In this document: piece by piece, positions 51,745-58,916 of the stretch
How the letters are laid out: each line of letters begins with the position of its first letter
Numbering within the stretch: position 1 is the first letter of the stretch
DNA from: Gemmata sp051859125
GTDB lineage: Bacteria > Planctomycetota > Planctomycetia > Gemmatales > Gemmataceae
Direction: 5' to 3'
DNA length: 64,000 nucleotides
Assembly: GCF_051859125.1 (NCBI RefSeq)
Contig: NZ_JBHYGG010000179.1
Coordinates: 1-64,000 of the forward strand
Program-made: the position numbers and the translations under genes
Notes under the pieces: model-generated
What the model was told of the DNA's origin: nothing
What the model saw: the letters and a program-made list of their open reading frames with translations, nothing else
The model's database searches: none

Positions 51745-54582
51745 CTACTTGTCCTTGTCCTTGGTCTTGGTGTCCTTCGGCTTGGTCTTGGGCGGGCTCT
51801 CCTTGCTCGGGACCACGATGACGGGCGTGTCCTGCTCGACCGGCTTGGGCGCGTTCTTCTTGATGGCCGCGACGACCGCCGCGCCCACGACGGCGAGGCC
51901 GACCAGCCCGACCGCGACCCACAGGTACCCGGGGACGCCGGCCTCGCGCCGCCGGGCCGGGCCGATCTTCCGCCCGCCCCGCGCCTTCTGCGTCGCCTCC
52001 GACTCGAACCCCACGCTCGCCGCCGGCTTGGGCGGCGGGTCTTCGGCGTCGAGGAACGACGTGTTCTGCGCGTGCGCCGCCGCGACCGTCTCGCCGATGT
52101 ACGCGACCGCCGCGGGGTGCAGTACGATCCGCGGCGCCTCGGCGAGCAGGTTGGCGTGCCAGTGCGCCGGGACGAACTCGCGGAGGAGGTACGTCTGGAA
52201 CGCGCCGCGGGTGAAGTCCGGGCAACTCATCGACAGCGCGACCCACGCGGCGACCGCGTTGCGGGCCGACGGGTACTCGTGCCCGACCGGGAAGCACGAC
52301 TTGAACGCGGCCGCGAACGGCCGGAGCGGGAGCGGGCTCGCGTTCAGGTCGATCGCCGCGAAGTTGAACCGCAGGTAGAACCCGCGGAGGCCGTCGACCG
52401 GGTCGATGCCGAACACCTGGTACGCTTCGAGGAGCTGGCCGGGCTCGAGCGCCTCGGCGGCCGCCGGGGCGGCGAGCAAGCCCAGGAGCGTGTCGGCCGC
52501 CCGGAGCTTGCGCAGGCCTGCCGCGGGGACCACGTCCCGCACCAGCACCCCCGCCGCGCCGAGCGCCTGCCGGGCCTTCGTGAGCTGCGCGTAGATGACC
52601 CGCTCCCACTCGTCGCCGGCGACCAGCGCCGGGGTGAGCAGGTTCACGTACCCGTCCCACACCGGGACCGCGGCCGGGTGCGCCTTCATGCCGCCGAGCA
52701 GCTTCGCGAGGTTGTCGGCCTTGAGCAGGAACCCGCGCCACTCGGGCGTCTGCTCGCCGTAGATGTCGAGGTCGGCGAGCAGCTTCACCCAGTCGCCCGG
52801 GTCGATCACGTCGGCCCCGGCGTCAATGAGTCGGCTGAGGAAGTTCGCGCTCTCGGGGCGGTACGGCTTCAGGAAGTCGTACAGGAACCCGGGCATCGTC
52901 GAGACGTAGTCCTTGGCGTGCTTCAGGTACGCCGCGAGGACCGGCCGCGACGCGGCGGCGAGGTGGTGTCGGACTCGCTCGCGCATCGCCGGGCGGTACG
53001 CCTTCGTGGTGTCGAGCAGCCAGTTCTTCTCGTCCGGTCCCATGACCGCGAAGCACGTGTACCCCTGCCACTCGGGGGCCACCTTCGCGCCGAGCAGTTC
53101 GTCGAGTTCGTCGAGCCCGGCGGGGGCGAGGAGGTGGTGGTCGGGCCACGCGCCGGACTCGGCGCAGACCGCCCGCACGCGGTCCCGGGCCGGGAGCGGC
53201 AGGGTCGGCAGGTACCGGTCGAGGTTCTTCTGCCCGCGGTCGGCCTGCTCCTGGAACTGCTTCGCGTCGGCCGCCTCGCGGACCACCGCCCAGCGCCGGT
53301 CCCACCCGTCGAAGTCGCCCTTCACCAGTGCCTCGCACGCCTCGCGGCGGAACACCTTGAGCCGCTCGGGGTCGGCGATCCAGTCCTTGAACTCGGCCCG
53401 TAGCGCCGCGTCCGCGAGCACCGCGTCCTTCAGGAACTCCCAGACCTTCTCCTCGCGCTGCTTCAGAACGGCGGCCCCGCGGCGGTCGGCTTTGAGCGCG
53501 ATCAGGTCGGCCCCGGTGAGCCCGCCGCGGGTGATCCGCGACGTGGCCCGCGCCAGCGCGACCGTGCCGGGCACCTTCTCGACCGCCGCCGGGTCGCTGC
53601 CGACCAGCCGGTGGACGTCGTCGAGCAGGTCCCACTCGCCGGCGGCCGCCAGGTCGATGAGGTCCGCGACCCCCGGCGGGATCGGCGTCCCCTCGACCAG
53701 TTCGGGCGACGACTTCTCGGGGTGGATCGCGTCGAGCCCGAACCCGCGGGCGGTGACGAGGTCCGGGTCGAGCCCCTTGCCCGGTGCGGCGAGGTACGTG
53801 CCGATCACGGTGGCCTGGACGTAGTCGCGGAGCCCGCGGTGCGCCGGCTCGAACGTCGAGAACGTGAGGTCGGCGGCGAGCGCCGGCGGCAGCACACGGG
53901 CCGCGGCGTACAGGAGCATCGCAACGAGGCCCGGCTCGGCGTGAACGAACAGCCGGTCGCGCTCGCCCCCCGCGGCCCGCTCCTTTGCGAGCAGGAGGAC
54001 CGCCTTCAGGAACCGGGCGACGAGCGCGCGGCGGCCGGCCGGGTCGGCCCGGAACCGCGTCGGGCACACGACGGTCGCGAGGTCCGACGCCCCGCCGACG
54101 GACCGGCCCAGGAACGCCGCGAGTGTGGCCCGCGACACCTTGGTGCCGACCGGCAGCGGGCACTTCCCCAGCTCCTTCGGCGCGCCCTGCGGGTACTCCT
54201 TGGCCCAGCCGTCGGCGTCCCACGACTCGAGAACGCTCGCGGCGTCCGCGGTCGCCGGCAGGCCGAGGAGGTGCGTGAAGTACGAGCGGTCGCGGTTCAT
54301 GGTGTCCTTGTCGAGGTACACCGAGTGCGCGACCCAGACGCCGCCGGCCGGATTCTTCGTGCGGGCCAGCCGCCGCGGGGTCTGGGGCTTGGCCGGCTTG
54401 TCGCGCCACAGCTCCAGCGGGATCTCGTAGGGCGGGTACTCGAGGGCGCGCGTGAGCACCTCCGGGGCGTCGGCCGACGCCGCCCGGACGCTGTACCCCG
54501 GCGAGTTCGTGACGCTGTCCGCGGTCGTGCAGTGCGTCACGTAGAACTGGTCGCCGACCGCCGCGTGCCCTGCTGCTGACAC
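51745..54582 (-). CDS. GAP1-like GTPase-associated protein
   Basis: The 945-residue protein starts with a domain like the GAP1 N-terminal domain (VGDQFYVTHCTTADSVTNSP, GYSVRAASADAPEVLTRALE), followed by a middle part (HSVYLDKDTMNRDRSYFTHL, ATVVCPTRFRADPAGRRALV, FVHAEPGLVAMLLYAAARVLP, DLTFSTFEPAH) and a long helical C-terminal region, then one membrane helix (YLWVAVGLVGLAVVGAAVVA) and a Lys/Pro-rich cytoplasmic tail. GAP1 proteins are predicted partners of bacterial GTPases in conflict or stress systems; no enzyme activity is known. A GTPase is encoded in the same cluster (58912). The assignment rests on my recognition of the family pattern. Confidence 0.75.
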   Translation of the reverse strand: MSAAGHAAVGDQFYVTHCTTADSVTNSPGYSVRAASADAPEVLTRALEYPPYEIPLELWRDKPAKPQTPRRLARTKNPAGGVWVAHSVYLDKDTMNRDRSYFTHLLGLPATADAASVLESWDADGWAKEYPQGAPKELGKCPLPVGTKVSRATLAAFLGRSVGGASDLATVVCPTRFRADPAGRRALVARFLKAVLLLAKERAAGGERDRLFVHAEPGLVAMLLYAAARVLPPALAADLTFSTFEPAHRGLRDYVQATVIGTYLAAPGKGLDPDLVTARGFGLDAIHPEKSSPELVEGTPIPPGVADLIDLAAAGEWDLLDDVHRLVGSDPAAVEKVPGTVALARATSRITRGGLTGADLIALKADRRGAAVLKQREEKVWEFLKDAVLADAALRAEFKDWIADPERLKVFRREACEALVKGDFDGWDRRWAVVREAADAKQFQEQADRGQKNLDRYLPTLPLPARDRVRAVCAESGAWPDHHLLAPAGLDELDELLGAKVAPEWQGYTCFAVMGPDEKNWLLDTTKAYRPAMRERVRHHLAAASRPVLAAYLKHAKDYVSTMPGFLYDFLKPYRPESANFLSRLIDAGADVIDPGDWVKLLADLDIYGEQTPEWRGFLLKADNLAKLLGGMKAHPAAVPVWDGYVNLLTPALVAGDEWERVIYAQLTKARQALGAAGVLVRDVVPAAGLRKLRAADTLLGLLAAPAAAEALEPGQLLEAYQVFGIDPVDGLRGFYLRFNFAAIDLNASPLPLRPFAAAFKSCFPVGHEYPSARNAVAAWVALSMSCPDFTRGAFQTYLLREFVPAHWHANLLAEAPRIVLHPAAVAYIGETVAAAHAQNTSFLDAEDPPPKPAASVGFESEATQKARGGRKIGPARRREAGVPGYLWVAVGLVGLAVVGAAVVAAIKKNAPKPVEQDTPVIVVPSKESPPKTKPKDTKTKDKDK

Positions 54583-54600
54583 CGTATGCCCCCTGCACCT

Positions 54601-54747
54601 GGCGAGCGGGGAACGTGAGTCCCCCGGTGGAATCTCGAACCGCTTACCAAGGTAACCACAGGCCCGGCGAGCGGGGGACGTGAGTGCCCCGGTAAATCTC
54701 CACGCTACTCTGCAGTTACACCGGGGGACTCACGTCCCCCGCTCGCC
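54601..54747. repeat. REP triplet, downstream flank of the RAYT gene
   Basis: Three REP units: forward 54601-54627, forward 54666-54692, reverse 54721-54747, with cores such as GGGGGACGTGAGTGCCCC. The spacers (TCTCGAACC and GTAACCACAGGCCC) are also conserved with the other flank, so the whole 147-base block is a direct repeat of 55338-55485. The last unit overlaps the 3' end of the transposase gene. Confidence 0.92.
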
Positions 54748-55316
54748 AGGAGGAGTTCGGTCCACTCGGGTCCCAGATACTCCTGCAACGGCTCCGCGTT
54801 CAACCGCACGACGAGCGGCCTCTCTTGATCGCGAACGTACCGGACCGCGGCGAAAACGGCCTTGTGGTCCGGTAACTTTCGCGTCGAACCGCCCTCGCTC
54901 CACCAGGTGCCCGATGGCGGCCTCCCCCAGCCCGCGGTCAATGGTCGGCTCGCGTACCCCTTGAACGACTGGAGCAACTTCGACGGCTGCGGGTCGCCCG
55001 GTACACCGACGACCAAGTGAACGTGGTTCGCCATCACGGCGCACGCGAGTAACCGCCACCCGCGGTACGCAGCCGTTTCGGAGAACTGTGGTGGGACGGC
55101 TGTCGCCTGCTCCGGACTGAGCCAAATCGGCGGTCCCTTGAGGTTGTCTTCTGAGAACCGCCGTAACCCCGGGAGGTCGGACGCGCACTCGGTCGAGGGT
55201 TGGTTGAGCCGGTACTTGTCGCCGAACTCGTCTCGCAGGTCGGTCACGAATCCCCGTGCGTCCCCGGGAAGCCAGGTGCCGTAGGTCGTCCAGGTGATCA
55301 GCCAGAAGCGGTCCAC
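54705..55316 (-). CDS. REP-associated tyrosine transposase (RAYT, Y1 type)
   Basis: The 203-residue protein is a Y1 HUH-type transposase of the TnpA-REP group: N-terminal RFWLITWTTYGTWLPGDARG, the HUH pair in MANHVHLVVGVPG, and the helix with the candidate catalytic Tyr (KLLQSFKGYASRPL), followed by WWSEGGSTRKL and VRYVRDQERPLV. These enzymes cut and join single-stranded DNA at REP hairpins. GTG 55314-55316 is the start, behind GAGGAG. Its last residues (LASGGRESPG) are encoded by the REP at 54721-54747. All motifs are intact, so it is probably active. Confidence 0.9.
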   Translation of the reverse strand: MDRFWLITWTTYGTWLPGDARGFVTDLRDEFGDKYRLNQPSTECASDLPGLRRFSEDNLKGPPIWLSPEQATAVPPQFSETAAYRGWRLLACAVMANHVHLVVGVPGDPQPSKLLQSFKGYASRPLTAGWGRPPSGTWWSEGGSTRKLPDHKAVFAAVRYVRDQERPLVVRLNAEPLQEYLGPEWTELLLASGGRESPGVTAE

Positions 55317-55337
55317 CGGTCGCTCCTCGCTCGTCTT

Positions 55338-55485
55338 GGCGAGCGGGGGACGTGAGTCCCCCGGTTGGATCTCGAACCACGTTCTGATGTAACCACAGGC
55401 CCGGCGAGCGGGGGACGTGAGCCCCCCGGTTGAATCGCAAATCGCGCTGGAGATCCTACCGGGGGACTCACGTCCCCCGCTCGCC
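55338..55485. repeat. REP triplet, upstream flank of the RAYT gene
   Basis: REP units forward 55338-55364, forward 55402-55428 and reverse 55459-55485, with core GGGGGACGTGAGTCCCCC in the best copies. It is the direct repeat of 54601-54747 and ends ten bases before the kinase stop codon. Confidence 0.92.
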
Positions 55486-55494
55486 AAAGCAAAG

Positions 55495-58380
55495 TCACAC
55501 CGCCGCCGGCCCCAGGTGCAGCGGGGGGCCGTGGACCGTCGCCCAGCCGAGTTCGACCACGGCCCACACGGTGACGTACACCTCTTTCGCGCCGAGCGGC
55601 GGGGCCAGGCGCTTGCCGCCGCCCTCGGCCGTGTGGTCCCGCGGGAGGCACGTCAGCAGCATGTACTGCTCGGCCTGGGCCGGCTCGGCGAGGTGCCGGG
55701 CGCGGTCCACCGCGACGAGGCAGTGCGACACCAGCCCGTGCCCGGCCCACGCCCAGTACGCGACCACCGCCACCGACTTCCCGGCAGGCACCACTTTAAT
55801 CGGCGGGCGGCCGGGAACCAGTCTCGCGTCCGATTTCAGCTTCGCCGCCACCAGTTGGGCGACGGCGGCGCGGTCCGAGTTCCGGAAAGCGGCGTGGTTC
55901 TCGCGGACGAACTTCAGGTCGTCCCCGGTGAACGCCGGGTCGCCCGCGCCGAGCCGCTTCTGGAGCCCGGCGACGCGGTTCGCCTTGCCGAGCAGCTCGT
56001 CGAGTTCGGCCCTCCGCTCCCGCAGCGGGCGGTACCCCTCCAACTGCGGGCCGTGCTTCTCGAACAGGTCGCGGAGCTTGAACATGTCGCGGTCGTCGAG
56101 CGCCTTCGCGATCGCGGCGGCCGCCTGCGACCGCGCCTTGGCGAGCGTGAGCCGCTCGCGGAGTTCCTCGGTGTCGCGGCGGCCCTGGAGCAGCTCCTTG
56201 TTCGCGAGCCACACGGCGAGCCACTTGCGGTCCTGCTTGTCGGGCCGGTCGTACTTCGCGTCGATCTCAGCGAACTCGTTGAGGATCTTGCGGCGGCGAC
56301 CGGCGGCGGCGGCCTCGGCGGCGAGGCGCGTGTCGATCTTGTCGAGCCGCGCGAGCAGGTCCAGGTTCGTCGCCCGCAGCGCGTCCACCGCGGCCGCGAT
56401 CGCCCGGTCCGACGGGTTCTTCTCCTCGGCGGCGGCCTTGAGCGCGGCCAGCACCTCGACCGACTTCGCCCCGAGCCGGACGCGGTCGGCGAACGGGTGG
56501 TCGTACCCGGTGAGCGGCTTCGCGGCCTCGACCACGGCCAGTTCCGACCCGGCGCCGTTCTCCGCGGCCTCGACCGCGGCGCGGAGCTTCGCGAACGTGG
56601 CGAGCCGGTCCCGGGCCACCTTGACGCGGGTGACGTAGACGTCGCCCTCCCGGCACCCCGCGAGCGCCGAGCCGTCGCCCCACGCTTCGGCGAGCAGCGT
56701 GTCGTTCTTGTACGACACAACCGACGGCACCGCGGCCAGCGCCGCGAGAACCGGCGCGCGCTTCTGTGCGGCCTCGCCCCGCGCCTGGTGCTCGGGGGTG
56801 ATTTCCGGGTGCGGGCCGGCCGCCACGACCTTCGCCCACGCCGCCGCGAGCGCCCTCTCGGTGCCGCGGGCGTTGAACAGCTTGATGAACTCGTCCGCGG
56901 CGGCGATGCGTGCCGACCAGCGCGTCGCCTCGGTCTGGTAGCGGTCGGCCTCGGGGAGCCCGGCGACGAGCGCGCCCAGGTCGGTCCACAGCTTCACGAG
57001 TGAGCGGCCGTCGCCTGGCACCGCGACCGCCGCCTTCAATCTATCCAGTGCCTCGACCTGCGAAGCGGCCGCCTCGGCGTCGGCGATCAGCTTGCGGTCG
57101 GCCCAGCCCTCGAGCAGCGGCTTCTGGAACGCGGCCCGCACCGCCCGCGGGTCGCGCGCGTTGAGCGCCCGCAGCACCGCCTCGCGGCAGTTGACGCGCT
57201 TGACGGCGTCCGCGGCGACCGGGCGGATCCAGTCGGGGACCGCCTTACCGCTGCGGGTCAGCGCGTCGGTCTCGGTGGCGATCGCGGGGTAGTCGAGCTT
57301 CGCGGCCTTGCACAACTCGTCGAGCCTTCCGACGGGGTCGGCCGCGGAGGCGAGTTCGGGCGGGAGCGTCTTGCCGGCCTTCGTGAGCCGCGCGGTCTCG
57401 GCGGCGATCCCGGCCCAGTCGCGGGGCAGCGTGGCGACGAGCTTCCGCAGCGCCGCGAACGGGTCGAGCGAGAACGCCGGGATCTGCCGGAACGGCTTGT
57501 CGAGCGACTCGCGGAGCGCCTTCGACCAGTCGCGGACCTCGGGGTCGCGGCTGCGGACGAGTTCCTGCCACAACGCCGAGCCCGCGGGTGCGGTCATGTC
57601 GGTCGGCACGAACAGCAGGTTCTCGTTCTCGGTCTTCGTGACGAACCGGTGGTACAGCCCCGGGTCGGCGACGACCGCCCGCAGCGCGACGAGGACGACC
57701 CACGCGGCGAAGTGGTCGAGCTGGCCGGAGAGCTTCTCGGCGGGGCGGGCCGGGTGCTGGTACGCGGGCTTGCCGAACTCGAGTTGCTCCAGCGGCTTCT
57801 TGGGGTCGGCGAGCGCCGGCACGCACATCCCGTCGTAGTCCACGAGCACCGGGGTCTGCCCGACGACCATGACGTTGTCGTGCTGGAGGTCGCCGTGCGC
57901 GATCTGCGCCGCCTGGATCTCGAGCACGAGCTGCACCCAGGCGTCGGCCATCTTCTTGACGGCGTCGGTGTTGGGCTTCTTCTGCTCCATCGCCTCGCGG
58001 ACCCACTCGCCGAGCGACTTGCCCTTCACCCACTCCATGGTGAGCGTCGGGTACCACGCCTTGCCGATGCGGATGCCCTCGGGGTGGTACTCGAACCCGA
58101 CGAGCGCGGCCGGCTTCTTGGGGCCGAGCTTCTTGAGGTAGTCCGAAACCGCCTGGTACCGGGCGGCGCGGTCCTCGTTGGGGAAGTTGAACAGCTTGAG
58201 CGCGACGGCCCTCGTGCCGCGGGTCATCTTGTACACGCTGGCGAACGCGCCGCTGCGGGCGCGCGGCACCCCCATCGGGCTCTTCTCGGCCGCACTCGCC
58301 TTCAGGTCCGGGTCGCGGAACGCGGTGTCCGGGTTCTGGAGGGCGTCCTTGTAGTCGGATTGTGTGGGCCAGGTCGGCAT
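55495..58380 (-). CDS. Atypical protein kinase with long helical C-terminus
   Basis: The 961-residue protein has an N-terminal kinase-like domain: loop ARSGAFASVYK (41-51), Lys62 in VALKLFNF, catalytic loop HGDLQHDN (162-169) in place of HRDLKPEN, and metal loop DYDGM (181-185) in place of DFG, then GKPAYQHPAR. These variants are shared by kinases found with vWA and PP2C proteins in TerY-P-like triads. The remaining 650 residues are Ala/Leu/Glu-rich helical repeats ending in a small C-terminal domain. It has no clear membrane segment. It should phosphorylate the vWA or zinc-ribbon partners of the cluster. Confidence 0.85.
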   Translation of the reverse strand: MPTWPTQSDYKDALQNPDTAFRDPDLKASAAEKSPMGVPRARSGAFASVYKMTRGTRAVALKLFNFPNEDRAARYQAVSDYLKKLGPKKPAALVGFEYHPEGIRIGKAWYPTLTMEWVKGKSLGEWVREAMEQKKPNTDAVKKMADAWVQLVLEIQAAQIAHGDLQHDNVMVVGQTPVLVDYDGMCVPALADPKKPLEQLEFGKPAYQHPARPAEKLSGQLDHFAAWVVLVALRAVVADPGLYHRFVTKTENENLLFVPTDMTAPAGSALWQELVRSRDPEVRDWSKALRESLDKPFRQIPAFSLDPFAALRKLVATLPRDWAGIAAETARLTKAGKTLPPELASAADPVGRLDELCKAAKLDYPAIATETDALTRSGKAVPDWIRPVAADAVKRVNCREAVLRALNARDPRAVRAAFQKPLLEGWADRKLIADAEAAASQVEALDRLKAAVAVPGDGRSLVKLWTDLGALVAGLPEADRYQTEATRWSARIAAADEFIKLFNARGTERALAAAWAKVVAAGPHPEITPEHQARGEAAQKRAPVLAALAAVPSVVSYKNDTLLAEAWGDGSALAGCREGDVYVTRVKVARDRLATFAKLRAAVEAAENGAGSELAVVEAAKPLTGYDHPFADRVRLGAKSVEVLAALKAAAEEKNPSDRAIAAAVDALRATNLDLLARLDKIDTRLAAEAAAAGRRRKILNEFAEIDAKYDRPDKQDRKWLAVWLANKELLQGRRDTEELRERLTLAKARSQAAAAIAKALDDRDMFKLRDLFEKHGPQLEGYRPLRERRAELDELLGKANRVAGLQKRLGAGDPAFTGDDLKFVRENHAAFRNSDRAAVAQLVAAKLKSDARLVPGRPPIKVVPAGKSVAVVAYWAWAGHGLVSHCLVAVDRARHLAEPAQAEQYMLLTCLPRDHTAEGGGKRLAPPLGAKEVYVTVWAVVELGWATVHGPPLHLGPAAV

Positions 58381-58916
58381 CAGGGGTGGCGATTGGGGAT
58401 GGAAGATTGGAAGGTGGAAATCAGGGCCGTGCTCATGCTTTGGGGCGCTCGCCGCGTGTCGCCTGTGCGGCGAGTTGGCGATTGAAGTAGTTCAGATACC
58501 CGTTCAGCCGCGGACCGAGTTCGTCGGTGATTCGCTTCAACCGCTCGGAGTCCTCCGGGGCGATCAGATTTCGACCGAGACCTCGCTTGAGCCAACAGAG
58601 CGTTTCGTTGAGCGAGCCGCGGGCGATGTGAACGAAGCGCTTGTTATCGGCATACGATCCGCGCCCGTACCCCTCGGCCAGATTTGCCCCGATACTGTCG
58701 GCGGCTCGGACCAGTTGTCTCCCGATCGTGTCTCGCGCAAAGAGCGGCCAGAGCATCACGAGATTCCACACGTCGCCGGCGAGGGCGTCGGCGAGCCGGT
58801 ACACCTCCAGCGTCTCAAACGACGGCTGTCCCATCGCCCGCCCTCCGCTCATTGTCTTCCCAGTCTCAACCCCCAACTGCCGATTCCCAATCTCCAATCT
58901 CCAACCCCCAATCACC
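58381..58916 (-). mobile_element. Four-helix-bundle gene enclosed by inverted heptamer arrays
   Basis: The left arm 58381-58424 (GATTGGGGATGGAAGATTGG...) and right arm 58862-58916 (inverse; ...CAATCTCCAATCTCCAACCC) are arrays of degenerate 7-base GGAGATT-type units in opposite direction. Between them lies only one gene. The left arm begins one base after the kinase start codon and the right arm overlaps the stop of the GTPase gene, so the whole interval between two operon genes is this element. Confidence 0.8.
58433..58834 (-). CDS. Four-helix-bundle protein (S23/bAvd family)
   Basis: The 133-residue protein has the pattern FETLEVYRLADALAGDVWNL, GRQLVRAADSIGANLAEGYG, FVHIARGSLNETLCWLKRGL and a last helix, typical of the S23 family found inside 23S rRNA intervening sequences and of the bAvd accessory proteins of retroelements. 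They form pentameric barrels that bind nucleic acid. ATG 58832-58834 follows GGAGGG. It is the only gene of the element 58381-58916. Its role in mobility is not known. Confidence 0.88.
   Translation of the reverse strand: MGQPSFETLEVYRLADALAGDVWNLVMLWPLFARDTIGRQLVRAADSIGANLAEGYGRGSYADNKRFVHIARGSLNETLCWLKRGLGRNLIAPEDSERLKRITDELGPRLNGYLNYFNRQLAAQATRGERPKA

Larger units (their letters stand above)
54601..55485 (-). mobile_element. REPtron: RAYT transposase gene between two REP triplets
   Basis: The block is a direct repeat of about 147 bases on each side (forward-forward-reverse REP order both times) with one transposase gene between. It sits in the gap between the GAP1-like gene (start 54582) and the kinase gene (end 55495), leaving only about 27 bases when removed. 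Dispersed REPs with the same core are in 2353-2425, 31437-31466, 38071-38103, 40607-40635 and 48493-48522. Confidence 0.85.
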
